A stretch of DNA of 64,000 nt from Pisaster brevispinus (lineage: Eukaryota; Echinodermata; Asteroidea; Forcipulatida; Asteriidae): the NCBI GenBank assembly GCA_023634235.1, contig JAMKCF010000145.1:89244-153243 (forward strand), in the 5' to 3' direction. A program made the translations under genes and the position numbers. The notes beneath the pieces are model-generated. The model saw only the letters and a program-made list of their open reading frames with translations. It searched no databases and was not told the DNA's origin. The first letter of the stretch is position 1; every line of letters starts with the position of its first letter. Positions 23,906 through 33,961 of the stretch are shown here, piece by piece.

Positions 23906-24720
23906 GTAAAATTATATCACCAGCACTTGGTACTATTTATTACTTATTCCTACAATGACCAGTGGTCATATACATAACTAGTATTTAGGCAGTGTACATA
24001 TGTGAAAGATTAAGAACAATCGTATTCAGCTAACCCGTTTTTAACCAGCTTTCACTTTTATTATATATTATATAAAAATTCTAAAATAGTAATTAGTGTT
24101 TAAAAAAAAGACCCCAGGCATACCGGGCCGGCTAACTGGGGCGCTGTACTCCTTTAAAAATGTTTTTAACAACTTCGGTAGTTCGATGGAAGATGTCAAA
24201 AATTTGTTGAAGAGATATACTTGCAATTAATGACTGAACAGTGGATGTCAAATATTCATGACATTAGGTAGCTAGTTCCCAGAGTTGTGTAAAAAAAAAA
24301 TTATGGGCTGTGAAATGTTTTCCTTGCATACAAATGTACACAAAATCTGGTATACCAGTGCACATAAGCACAGAGCTACACAGATCTAACCCTCTGATAA
24401 GTGAAACAATCTGTTCAGCTGTCTCTTCTCTGTATGTTTGGCTTGTCAAGTCCTGTCAACTGGTTGTTGAAGGCCACCACTCAATCAGTGCAATGAATTG
24501 AGCAATTTTTAGCCAATAGGGCGAGGCGTTTCTTTCTGCCAATCACACAAAATTTGGGGATGCAAAAGCAAAGGCCCTTAGTTCTGGCAACAAGTACTTT
24601 CAGGACTCCTTGGAAAGATGACTGAAAACAACAAAAGAAGTAAATAAAGTAAATACACATTTCCTATCACCCCAAAACATTGTGGCTTATTACTTGATAT
24701 TTATTATTAAAAAGTCGCAT

Positions 24721-24985
24721 CCCCTTAAGGTGATCCCATCATGGGTGCCGCTTCCCAGGTTGTATCGTAAACTTGAGTGTGATCCCTGGCTGCACGGCAG
24801 CTAACAGTTGAATGGCTTCTGACTGGCACCCCCGAACAAAGATATTGACTTATAGGGAGACCGCCAACATATGACTGGATAGCTCAGTTGGTAGAGTGCC
24901 GGTAGTTAATCCGGAGGTCGTTGGTTCAAGTCCCGCTCCAGTCAATTTTTCTTTGTTCAAACCCAAATTACCCCAATAAAGTAGG
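24721..24985 (+). mobile_element. Composite SINE with leader upstream of tRNA head
   Basis: A leader from CCCCTTAAGGTGATCCC through TGTGATCCCTGGCTGCACGG and CTTCTGACTGGCACCCCC precedes the GGGAGACCGCCAACAT junction. Then come a tRNA-like head with TAGCTCAGTTGGTAGAG and GGTTCAAGTCCCGC, and the TTTTTCTTTGTTCAAACCC tail. The copy at 26348 has the same order. The tRNA portion is thus internal, not 5'-terminal. Confidence 0.8.
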
Positions 24986-25006
24986 GGGCGACTTTTTTTG
25001 GGTGGC

Positions 25007-25412
25007 GTGTCGTGGCCGAGTGGATAAGATCACTGGACTCAAGCTCTGGTGTTTCTGATCATCAGAGTGTGGGTTCGAGCCCCGGTCGTGACACCTGTGT
25101 CCTTAAGCAAGACACTTAACCATGATTGCTTCGTCCTTCGGATGGGACGTAAAGCCGTTGGTCCCGTGTGTTGTGTAACGCACGAAAAATAACCCAGTGC
25201 ACTTATCGAAAAGAGAAGGGGTCCGCCCCGGTGTTCCTGGTTTGATCGGCTGCATATTGCGCCACAGCACCTTGTAAACCATTACAAGGTGCTATGTAAA
25301 GGAGTAGGTCTCAAACGTAGCCCCAAATACCTTGCAGGAAATACTGAATGTTAAGCGCTTAGAGGCTGGCCTGCAGTAGGCGCTATACAAATACAATATA
25401 TTATTATTATTA
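25007..25412 (+). mobile_element. tRNA-Leu-like SINE, near full length
   Basis: The head GTGTCGTGGCCGAGTGGATA with a class II variable arm, CAA at the anticodon position (GACTCAAGCTC) and box B GGTTCGAGCCC resembles leucine tRNA. The body follows with TGTGTCCTTAAGCAAGACAC, GATGGGACGTAAAGCCGT and CACCTTGTAAACCATTACAA. The end is TAGGCGCTATACAAATACAA with an ATTATTATT tail. Relatives: 28765-29165, 50560-50980, 58510-58980. It lies in a DDX54 intron. Confidence 0.88.
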
Positions 25413-25835
25413 TATTTTTCGGTGGGCGACTCTATCATTTTACGACTTTGCTAGGGGGCGACTTTCTAGTGGCCGACTTTTCTGGGGGGCGAGATGACTG
25501 GTTTCCAAGAGTGTTATGGCTCTTTTTAACATAGGTCTTGTCATACTCATAGTCGTAATGGTGACTATGATAATACCAAAGTTAAAAGAGAGCCATAACA
25601 ACAGTCCAACAAGTTTGGCTACAGTACATGTACATCATACATGTTATGTCATACAAGTTGCTGCTGATACATACACAGTTTACCGAAGTTACAATAATTG
25701 AAAAACTGCCAATGGACAGCATGTTCTATGTACAAACTATTTAGTTTTTCAGTGAAACTCAAAATATCATAATTGTGTACAACACTAGTCAACAGTAAAG
25801 AATTCAAATTCTTGTTCTTACCCCCCCCCCCCCAG

Positions 25836-25962
25836 CCTGGAAGAGTGTCCATTGGTTTTCCCAAGCTAGACGGTTACACTTCAGATGCAGAGCCCGATAC
25901 AAGAGAACTTGTTAAACAGATGAACAGGAAGAAGAAGAAGTCTGGAGGTTTCCAGTCGATGG
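25836..25962 (+). CDS. DDX54: DDX54 exon, upstream of the Q motif
   Basis: DDX54 (yeast Dbp10) is a nucleolar DEAD-box RNA helicase of 60S ribosome assembly, also known in animals as a transcriptional co-regulator. This exon follows a C tract and CCCAG acceptor and reads [20 protein letters not shown], then a basic [17 protein letters not shown] at a GTGAGA donor. The basic stretch ending in SGGFQSMG is the family's run-in to the Q motif. It splices in frame to 26268. Confidence 0.8.
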
Positions 25963-26267
25963 GTGAGACATTTCTTTCTTTAAATGTAGGGTCGCTGATT
26001 GGTTTTTGTCATCGAATGCTAATTTACAGGCAACATTTTAACAAAAGATACAATAAAAGTTACATGTGAAATTTTCAGCTGAACACAGTGTCTATTTGCT
26101 TAGAAATTTACAAAAAAAACCTGTCACTGTATTTGTACTGTGATGATGTTGAATCCTTAGCAACAGTCGCAGCCGTAGCTGTAGCAACCTATTCAGTTAG
26201 GGTCTTATCCACATTTTGTGATAAGAGGTCAAATATTAATTGTTTGAGCTGATCTGTGTCTTTGTAG

Positions 26268-26338
26268 GTTTAAGTAATCCAGTGTTTAACGGAATTATGA
26301 AGAAAGGTTACAAGATTCCAACACCAATCCAGAGAAAG
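26268..26338 (+). CDS. DDX54: DDX54 exon with Q motif
   Basis: After TTTGTAG the exon, joined in phase to 25962, reads [20 protein letters not shown] then QRK at a GTTAGT donor. The GYKIPTPIQ segment is the DEAD-box Q motif that senses adenine. The following exons with motif I (GxGKT), Ia, Ib, DEAD and SAT are expected next but are absent: only about 0.5 kb, mostly SINE, separates this from the next exon, which belongs after the DEAD motif. Confidence 0.88.
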
Positions 26339-26347
26339 GTTAGTCAT

Positions 26348-26610
26348 CCCCTTAAGGTGATCCCTCTCCTGCAGCTTCCAAGGTTGTATTGAAATCTGGG
26401 TGTGATCCCTGGCTTTACGGCAGTTACAGGTTGAATGGCCTCTGACTGGCACCCCTGAACAAAGATATTGTCAAAATAGGGAGACCACCAATATCAGGGC
26501 TACGTAGCTCAGTTGGTCGAGCGCCGACACATTAATTTAGAGGTCACAGGTTCAAGGCCTGAGCCCCTAGTCAATTTGTCTTTGTTCACCCCCAAATTAT
26601 TGTAAATGAG
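26348..26610 (+). mobile_element. Composite SINE with leader upstream of tRNA head
   Basis: Same organisation as 24721-24985: CCCCTTAAGGTGATCCC leader, ATAGGGAGACCACCAATATC junction, tRNA-like head with TAGCTCAGTTGGTCGAG and GGTTCAAGGCC, and tail TTTGTCTTTGTTCACCCCC. It starts only 10 bases after the donor of the DDX54 Q-motif exon. Confidence 0.8.
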
Positions 26611-27510
26611 TTCATCACATGATATCATGCTGGAGGCTGGCATACATGTAGTGCATCTATCTTTCCAAACCGCAGTGGATGGTATCAAAATGGTCAGATA
26701 GTAGGAGGGTTGACTGTGTACTGTGTACAACCATTCATTGCATGATATCATAATTCAGGCTGGTGTAGTTTATTTATCATTCCAAACCACAATGGATGAC
26801 ATTTTACCTTCAGTGTGTAATAGGTTTTCATTATAAAGAAAATCAGCAAAAGTTTTGTTGAGTTTGCCAAGACTGGACTGAACGACCCAACCCTCATACG
26901 GCTTGACATGGAGACGAAGATGTCTGATCAACTCAAGGTATGAAAATCATTTGTGTCTTGGGGCAAAAGTGCTCAGTGCAAAAATCGTTATATCTTAGTG
27001 TGTACTTGTATTGTGTGTACATTTGGGTTACTTTAAGCAAGGTACAACGTTTTGACAATTCAAACTCACGTATAACGTAAATGCTCTTTTAGTTTTTGCA
27101 CTAACACGACTGTTTGTTCTTCCTCTGTTGGTATCATTTTTAGCAAGCTTACTGACCATTTTACAACCATTCAACTGCTTGGGTTATGTAGTGTACGGTG
27201 GCACACCTCTGCACTGAACCAACTGTGTACATTTGTGTACCACATGATTTCATATTGCAGGCTGACATATCTATCATTCAAAACTACAGCGGATGGTATT
27301 AAATGGTCCAAGAGTAGAAGGGTTGACTGTGTTCTGTGTTCTGTGTTCTGTGTTCTGTGTTTGCTTTCATCACATGATATCAGACATATTACAGGCAGGC
27401 TTGCTGCATCTATCATTCCAAACTATAGTGGATAATGATGATAAATGGTCAAACAGTAAGAGGGTTGAATGTGTACTGAGTAGATGCATTCAACACAGGA
27501 TGTCACATTG
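26605..27510. repeat. Diverged repeat of about 130 bp, at least four units
   Basis: Units share CATCACATGATATCA, CAGGCTGGC, ATCTATCATTCCAAACTA and GTGGATGGTAT, with AGAGGGTTGACTGTGT at the end. Units lie near 26608, 26735, 27240 and 27370, interrupted by the DDX54 exon at 26847-26937. Within 27328-27362 a TGTTCTG microsatellite is repeated five times. Confidence 0.7.
26847..26937 (+). CDS. DDX54: DDX54 exon after the DEAD motif
   Basis: After AATCAG, the exon reads KSFVEFAKTGLNDPTLIRLD then METKMSDQLK at a GTATGA donor. This corresponds to the linker between RecA-like domains 1 and 2, where DDX54 proteins have a VEFA-GL--P-LIRLD motif. Its joining to the Q-motif exon skips roughly 150 residues, including every ATP-hydrolysis motif. 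Confidence 0.85.
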
Positions 27511-27606
27511 AAAAACCCAGTTGCAGTATTTTTAAAAGGTGTAGTCCTCGTTTCTGGCATGGTTTCAAATAAATGAACCTCGAATCTTGAACTTCTTTAA
27601 AGACCT

Positions 27607-27776
27607 TGGCCCAATTTCATATAGCAACTTTCTATGCTTAGCAAAAAATGAGTGGGGCACCAGCCAAAACAATATAAACTTTATGGAATTTTTGCTTGTA
27701 ACCAGTTTTTGCTAAGCATTATTTTTTTGTGCTTGGGAAGTTTTTACATTACAAGTTTTATGAAATTGGGCTCTTA
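27607..27776. mobile_element. Fold-back MITE, GGGCCCAATTTCAT family
   Basis: Left end GGCCCAATTTCATATAGC, right end TTTATGAAATTGGGCTC, with TATGCTTAGCAAAAA and TTTTTGCTAAGCAT as sub-terminal inverted repeats. The AATATAAACTTTATGGAAT interior is shared with the copy at 1700. Confidence 0.85.
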
Positions 27777-27952
27777 TGAATTGACGTCATCCAGCCGCCT
27801 TCTTAGCGGTAAGCCGATGATGAAACAATGGAAAATGTACAGATTTGTACGTGCGGCACACATGACTGGCCAATGAGCAACGTGCTTTTGACCTCTACAT
27901 GTAGGTGAGGAGCCCCACTCAAATAACGTCATATGTATAAGGTCTATTACAG
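27776..27952. mobile_element. MITE pair member, partner of 22784-22952
   Basis: Contains GACGTCATCCAGCCGCC, GATGATGAAACAATGG, TTTTGACCTCTACATG and AAGGTCTATTA, in the same order as 22784-22952. It lies directly against the fold-back MITE that ends at 27776. Confidence 0.65.
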
Positions 27953-28315
27953 CATGTTATACTAATTTGGGGGGCTAATCATCTTCACTCGCAGCTGATA
28001 AGCTGATTTGTGAAAGACGCGTCTACAACGTGTTCGAGCCCCAGGTACGCATATGCACCTTTGGCAGCCTGCTACATGGACCTATAAAATGACCAGGAAG
28101 CACAGCCAGAGATTGAAAGTGTTAGAATTTTCTGGAAGGAAGAAAACTGGGCCCAGAGAAAAACCCTTGGTGTCATAGGAGAGAACCATCGCACAACTCC
28201 AGTCATATATGGCCTTAGCCTGTAATCAAACCAGGGCCACACTGGTGAGAGGCGAGCGCTCTCCGCACTAGCCACCCATGCCGCTCATTAACATGACCTC
28301 ATTTGATCCTTTCAG

Positions 28316-28446
28316 AGCTCCTTCTTCTTCTGAGACAGTCTGATAAGATAGCCACCCTGCTGTACCTTCTACGGGAGGTGGTCAAACCAGACGATCTGAC
28401 CGTCGTCTTCATGGCAACCAAACACCATGTGGAATATGTGAAAGAG
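28316..28446 (+). pseudogene. DDX54: DDX54 exon with one frameshift
   Basis: After TTTCAG the in-phase frame reads SSFFF and hits TGA. One base back the frame reads LRQSDKIATLLYLLREVVKP then DDLTVVFMATKHHVEYVKE at a GTGAGG donor. The second part is the start of RecA-like domain 2, with the VVF-ATKHH-EY motif typical of DDX54. A single base slip within a run of TTC repeats separates them, so an indel error is also plausible. Confidence 0.85.
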
Positions 28447-28519
28447 GTGAGGAATCACTGTACACCGCAAACACTGAATGAAATATGAGCACTGCGAGGT
28501 CAAACTAGCCCTCCCTCTA

Positions 28520-28690
28520 TCGGTAGTGGCTTGTCTTGACCGAGGGCTCTAGAGCAGTTCTGGGGTTGTCAGAGTGTGGGTTTGATTCCCAGTCATGGCA
28601 CTTGTGTCCTTAAGCAAGGTACTTAACCATAGTTGCTTCTCTTAGCCCAGATGTGTAAATGGGAACCTGAATAAAAATGGTGCAAAAAAG
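28520..28690 (+). mobile_element. tRNA-Leu-like SINE fragment, degenerate
   Basis: Has GTCAGAGTGTGGGTTTGATT, CACTTGTGTCCTTAAGCAAG and TACTTAACCATAGTTGCTTC, corresponding to the second half of the head and the start of the body of the family at 25007. It then diverges to CAGATGTGTAAATGGGAACC. Confidence 0.65.
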
Positions 28691-28764
28691 TTGGAAAACC
28701 ACAGTGTGTAGAGACAGTTGTTTGCCGTTTTTGTTTTTTAGAGAACTTCTAGAAAATTAGGCAT

Positions 28765-29165
28765 ATTTATTAATAATAGTAGTGGCTTCTTACATCAGTC
28801 ACTCAGTGACGCTTAAGGCACTTCAACATTCCGTATTTTCCTGCAAGGTACGTGTAGCTACGTTTCTGAAGTATGAGACCTACTCTTTTACATAGCACCG
28901 TGTAATGGTTTACAAGGTGCTGTGGCGCAATATGTAGCCAATCAAACCAGGAACACCAGGGCGAACCCCTTCTCTTTTCGAGAAGTGCACTGTGTTCTTT
29001 TACTTGCATTACACAACACACGGGACCAACGGCTTTACGTCCCATCCTAAAGGACGCCGCAACAGTGGTCAAGTGTCTTGTTTCAGAACACAAGTGTCAG
29101 GACCAGGACTCGAACCCATCCACACTCTGCTGATCAGAAACACCACGGTTAGCGCCTCCTTCTCC
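28765..29165 (-). mobile_element. tRNA-Leu-like SINE, inverted
   Basis: Minus-strand copy of the family at 25007. On the plus strand it shows CACTCAGTGACGCTTAAGGC, TAGCACCGTGTAATGGTTTA, ACGGCTTTACGTCCCATCC and CAGGACCAGGACTCGAACCC. The tRNA head is at the high-coordinate end. Confidence 0.8.
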
Positions 29166-29497
29166 TGTCCCCCTTCCTCATCTTAAACAATCGGCCACTG
29201 ATTATGTTCCTGAAGGTCTGAGCACAGGTGGGAAGCAGCATCCTGAAAAGTTTGTCCCCCACTATTTTTGTGTCATCCAACTGGTCTTAAACATTTCCTA
29301 CTACAAATTCAATGGTGATTTAAGAGCGGTGAAACTAGCACGTGATCACATCTTGACCAATCGGAATGAATAAACTCTCCAAGGTATTTATGAATACTGA
29401 TTCGCGCTGGTCGCTTTTTGGTCCAGTTCCAAAGAAATTTTGCAGTTTTGCAAGTTTTTCATAAAAAAAAATAAATTCCTGTCATTTTTCCCCTCAG

Positions 29498-29703
29498 ATC
29501 CTTACAATGGCTGGTATTAACTGCACATACACCTACAGTGACCTGGATCATGCGGCAAGAACAATCAACGTGGCTTACTCGCAAGAAGACCAAAGTCATG
29601 CTGGTGACAGACGTGGCTGCCCGTGGTATAGACATTCCAATGCTGGACAATGTCATCAACTTCAATATCCCTGGCAAGCCCAAGCTTTATGTTCAACCAG
29701 TTG
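29498..29703 (+). pseudogene. DDX54: DDX54 exon, motifs V and VI region, frameshifted
   Basis: The exon reads [20 protein letters not shown] then RTINVA, slips near 29576, and resumes as [40 protein letters not shown] and QPVG at a GTAAGT donor. [12 protein letters not shown] is motif V of DEAD-box helicases. The last residues should be the histidine-arginine start of motif VI (HRVGR); here they are Q and P, a loss of residues needed for ATP hydrolysis coupling. C-terminal exons were not found. Confidence 0.88.
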
Positions 29704-29819
29704 GTAAGTCAGGGTTTTGTTTTTTTTGGGGGGTGTACATCTTTGAAGGCCACTGTTTTCAGCGGGGGCAAAGTCATTGTATCACAGCCTTGTAGAAAAA
29801 AATAATTTAATCAATTTGT

Positions 29820-30010
29820 GGCCCACCGCACTCATACCCATCTTCCAGCATGTCCAGTGTGTTGTGTAATGCGTGTAAAAGAACCCAGTACACTTATCAT
29901 TAAGAGAAAAGGTTTACCCTGGTGTTTTCGGGGGTATGTTTGGCTGCAGGTTGCGCACCTTTTAAACCGTTACATGGTGCTATGTAAATAAGTGGGTTTT
30001 ATGTTTGGAA
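29820..30010 (+). mobile_element. SINE fragment, degenerate body
   Basis: Fragments such as TGTGTTGTGTAATGCGTG, AAAGAACCCAGTACACTTAT, CGTTACATGGTGCTATGTAA and the GGTTTATGTTTGG block follow the order of the 25007 SINE body. The head is missing. Confidence 0.6.
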
Positions 30011-30084
30011 TATAGCTCCGCAAACCTTGTAGCAAAAAAACAGGACAAGCTTTGAAACACCCTCAGGTGTGGTAAAGCTTTATA

Positions 30085-30390
30085 TAAGACCCGCATACAA
30101 CCTCCTGACATTCAAAGCACTTTATGGTTCAGCCCCCTCCCTACCTTCAGAGCATGCTTCAGCACCAGCATGTCAGTGCCAGGTCTGAGGTCATCGGGCA
30201 GCATGCTGTTTGTTCCCCGGACTCCCCTTGCCACTTATGGTGAGAGGGTCTTTTCTAACATTGCCCCCCGCCCCCCGCCTCTGGAACTCTCTGCCTAAAT
30301 ATCTAAGAGACACACATGACATTTCCAACTTCCAACAGTCTCTTAAAACACATCTTTTCAGATTGGCCTATGAGCACATCTGAGAATTCT
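30085..30390 (+). mobile_element. Non-LTR retrotransposon C-terminal fragment (CR1/L2-like)
   Basis: Translated pieces read LLTFKALYGSAPSLP, CLFPG--LPLPL-like text with frame changes, then APRLWNSLPKYLRDTHDISN and FQQSLKTHLF. The LWNSLP---R-----FK--LKTHLF block is the standard C-terminus of CR1/L2/Jockey-type reverse transcriptase polyproteins. Several frame changes show it is dead. Only the 3' end is present, typical of 5' truncation on insertion. Confidence 0.85.
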
Positions 30391-30529
30391 TTGAATGTTT
30401 CACAGAGAGAGTGTGCCATACAAATGCTGTGTTATTATTATGACTAGTATTATTTCATTCTATTACAGCATGCAAAAGAAAGATCACATTTTCCTTTGTG
30501 CCAGTAACTCCTCGAGTCAGGCTACGTCC

Positions 30530-32640
30530 CGTAGCCTTAGATCTCAAGGGTCTTTCTGAGAATCCTCGCTGTTCCCAAAAGTGTCGCCTTCTGTAATAGA
30601 TCTACCCTCACACTTGTCCCTATTTCCTCTAGATGTTTCCCAAGTGCTTTCGGAATGGTGCCAAGTGCTCCAACCACCACAGGGACTACTTTCACCTTCA
30701 CCTGCCAAATCTTACGAAATTCCCTGGCCAGGTCTTTGTACTTTTGGATCTTTTGTGTCTCCTTCTTAGCGACCCCTATATCACCCGGCACAGCTATGTC
30801 AATAAGATGACACATCTTCTTCGTCTTATCTAAGACTTCAACATCCGGACGCCTATGTTCTATAACATGATCAGTCTGAATGTTAAAGTCCCAGAGGATC
30901 TTGACCTGGTCGGTCTCTACAACTTTATCCGGAACATGCTCGTGCCATTTTGCAGTCACTTGGACACCATTCTTTTTACACAGATCCCAGTGAATCAATT
31001 TGGCCAAATTGCCGTGTCTTCCTTTGTACTCCGTCTTGGCCATCATACTACATTCACTGACAATATGAAATACAGTCTCCTCTGCCTTATTACACATTCT
31101 GCACATAGGAGAGACGTTTGCTTTCTCTATCCTTGCCTTCATTACATTTGTCCTTAGAGACTGGTCTTGTGCCGCAGTAATCAAGCCCTCTGTTTCCTTC
31201 TTAAGTTCTACGCTCTTTAACCAATTCCAGGACTTGTTGCTGGCAACGCCTTCAGTGCATCTCAAGAACTGGCCATGAAGTGGTTTGTTCCGCCAATCTT
31301 GATGTCTTTCCTCTTTCCTTTGCCTCTTGTACTCCTTCGGCCCAACTTCGCCTGCCTTCGTGTACTTCTGCGCAACTTTCAACAAGTTCTCCTCAGTCCT
31401 CCTAATATGACAATGTAAGCTCCTGCGCTCGATGTTGACACTGTCTGCCACACTTAGCAACCCCCTATCGCCCTCTGACCTCGGAAGATAAAGTCTGCTC
31501 ACATTCGCCCGCGGATGAAGCATACCATTCATGGTCATCAGTTTTCTCATTCTCCTGTCCATGACATCTAGATCTTCCTTAGTCCACTCGACAATACCCT
31601 CACTATACCTCATCAAAGACACGGCCCATGTGTTATTTGCCTTAACCATGTTCCCCCTGTTCAGTTTTGACTTCAAACATTTCTTTACCTGTCTGATGTA
31701 CTCTGTCCTCAACCTCACCTTTGATTCCTCGTGAAGGACATGGTTCGATTCAAGTACACCAAGATACCGATAACTCTCTTCCTCACCCAAAGCCCTCATC
31801 TGTGCACCATCTGGCAGAACAATACCGTCGGAATGTACCCTCTTTCCCCTCTTCATGGTCATTGAAGCACATTTCTCCGGGCCAAACTGCATCCCGATGT
31901 CATCGCTGAAAATCCTGACAGTCTGTACCAAAGAATCGATCTCCACTTATTCTTTGCAAATCGTCCATAAAAAGCAGATGGTTGATCTTACATCCGTCCT
32001 TCTTCATTTCATAACCTGCACTCACCTTCCTCAGAATCATCGACAGGGGCATCAATGCCAGAACAAACAGGAGCGGAGACAGAGAGTCACCTTGGAAAAT
32101 CCCTCTTCTTATGCATACCTTGCCCAGACTAGCAATTTTTGGCCAACAGATTAGTTCGCCATGTCTTCATGCTCTCACTTAGAAGACGCTTTACTGCATC
32201 AGCCAGTCCAACCATATCCAGGCATTCCATTATCCACGTGTGCGATACCATGTCATACGCCTTCTTGTAATCGATCCACGCCATTGCCAAGTTCGTCTTT
32301 CTGCTCCTGCAGTCCTTCAGTACAGCCTTATCGTTGATAAGTTGATCCTTCGTACCTCTGGACCGCTTCTTTCAGCCTTTCTGCTTCTCTGGAAACAACT
32401 GCTGGTCATCCATATGACGATAGAGGTCTTCTGCAATCATACTGGTCAAGAGTTTATACATCACAGGTAAGCACATGATTGGTCTATAGTTACGAGCAAT
32501 GTTAATGCACCTTTCTTGATGTCCTTCATGATCAGAACCGTTCTTGCTTCAGTCATCCAACATGGGACCTTACCATGTCCTAGACAGTCTTGCAATTGTA
32601 GGGCCATTCGCTCATGCAAACTGCGAATGAACTATTCTGT
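30530..32640 (-). mobile_element. R2-group non-LTR retrotransposon, 5'-truncated and broken
   Basis: On the minus strand, 32640 to 31950 carries broken reverse transcriptase: [40 protein letters not shown] and the catalytic variant LFMDD near 31966, with several stops and shifts. From 31946 to 30537 a 469-codon frame is intact. It carries the thumb region, a CCHC-type knuckle (C-x2-C-x8-H-x4-C, beginning CRMCNKAEE), and RPDVEVLDKTKKM-HLID, the RPD...D signature of the restriction-like endonuclease. This order (RT, CCHC, REL endonuclease) defines the R2/R4/NeSL/Hero group, which insert site-specifically or into repeats. Confidence 0.88.
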
Positions 32641-32649
32641 TTTTGTTCT

Positions 32650-33250
32650 AATATTATTAAACAGCTACTCGAGCAAGTAATTCTTAACGGTAATGCTATT
32701 AAAATGTGTTTATAATGTGTTTGTTTATAATTTAATTGTAATTTTAAAAATACCGTTACTCTTCTGAATTTTCATATTTTTTGATCAAAATATTACGCCC
32801 CAATCTCAAGGTTTTGAAAAACTAGCTATACCTCTACCACTGATGGCATGCGTCAAAATAACAACTCCTTGACGTCATGTGTGGGATGTTGCGTTGTTAT
32901 ACCTTGCAACAAAGCAGCTATACAAAATGGAGCGTCCTTATATGACGCAATAGGAGTGATGATGTAACAGAGCTTTTCACAAATCTTTCTGAAGTAAAGC
33001 ACAGAACAAGGGTGTTCAAAAATTATTGTGGTTTTTTTTTACATTTAAAATCTTAAATCTCAAGTGAACTCAATTTCCTTATTGATTGGAAACATTTTAA
33101 ATGAATTTCAGCAAAGATGAGTTGTATCTGTTGTTTGTTTGAGCTGGTCTTTAACGATTAACCTCTTTTGGTAGCACTGTTTTGTACTTTGTACAGTTTT
33201 GCTTGTTTTGATAAATGCCATTTTCTTGTGTAGTTTGTATTACTCGATTC
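32650..33250. other. No feature recognised
   Basis: AT-rich spacer between the retrotransposon and the CTR9 C-terminal exon fragment. No repeat or exon found. Confidence 0.45.
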
Positions 33251-33253
33251 CAG

Positions 33254-33372
33254 ATGGCCCGTCAACAAAAAGTGGAACAGCGAAGTAAAGAGTAGATGGA
33301 GAAGAGAGCTCGAGAAAACCAAAAACATCCTTGTGGTTACTGAACCCAAACCAGTCCGCAAAGGAGGTGGTG
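33254..33372 (+). pseudogene. CTR9: CTR9 C-terminal exon fragment, frameshifted
   Basis: After TTCCAG one frame reads MARQQKVEQRSKE and ends at TAG. The frame one base over reads LEKTKNILVVTEPKP then VRKGGGGRHGKVGQ. CTR9 proteins have exactly this order near the C-terminus: a charged coiled coil, EKTKNI, then a glycine-rich basic RGGGG tract. A donor GGTG/GTAGGC may end the exon at 33372. It lies 26 kb downstream of the other copy-1 exons, with DDX54 exons and retroelements in between. Confidence 0.75.
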
Positions 33373-33663
33373 GTAGGCATGGAAAAGTTGGACAAATTTG
33401 ATTTCAATTATTTGTAAAACGAATGCTCATAGGAATTTCTTTATTTATTCATGATTACTTTTGACCTAGATTAGTCCTTTATTTCTGTGTAAACCGAGAA
33501 AAATTGTTTATTCTGAGGTATATAGAGAATACATAACACAACAGTTTAATGTAAGATTATTAAATTTGTATGAGTAACTATGACAAAAATATTTATGAGG
33601 CTGAATTAGTTACGATTGAAATAGCAAAATGATTCATTTGAAAGGTTCTCTGGATCATATGAA

Positions 33664-33795
33664 ACAGTGTAATGAATAATCATGGATGATTCTATGGATA
33701 ATCATGGTTGAGTCTATGAATAATCATGAATGAATCTATGGATAATCATGGTTGAGTCTATGAATAATCATGAATGAATCTATGGATAATCATGA
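33664..33795. repeat. Tandem repeat, about 23-bp half units
   Basis: Alternating words TATGGATAATCATGGTTGAG and TCTATGAATAATCATGAATG make a higher-order unit of about 46 bp, repeated nearly three times. Confidence 0.9.
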
Positions 33796-33861
33796 GGCAT
33801 TAATACTCATGAGGTTGAATTATTCATGATAAAAATCCACTGCTCCCTTGTGTGCTTTCAG

Positions 33862-33961
33862 CAATTGTTGTCAAACTGACGTCCCATGGCAGTACGTGAT
33901 GCTTTCCTTTAGTCAACTCAAACTTGAATCCGATCTGCAATGCACGAAGGACTTCATTGAG
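33862..33961 (+). CDS. CUB-domain exon (copy A)
   Basis: After TTTCAG the exon reads CQTDVPWQYVMLSFSQLKLE then SDLQCTKDFIE at a GAG/GTAAGA donor. The pattern W-YV-L-FSQ-LE---C--DFIEI is the middle of a CUB domain, an extracellular beta-sandwich module found in secreted and membrane proteins. The two cysteines fit the conserved second disulphide. It precedes the exon at 34692. I cannot name the full protein. Confidence 0.7.

Noticed and set aside
25012..25093. A functional tRNA-Leu gene
   Set aside because: The head is tRNA-like but continues directly into a SINE body shared by other copies, and no Pol III terminator follows.
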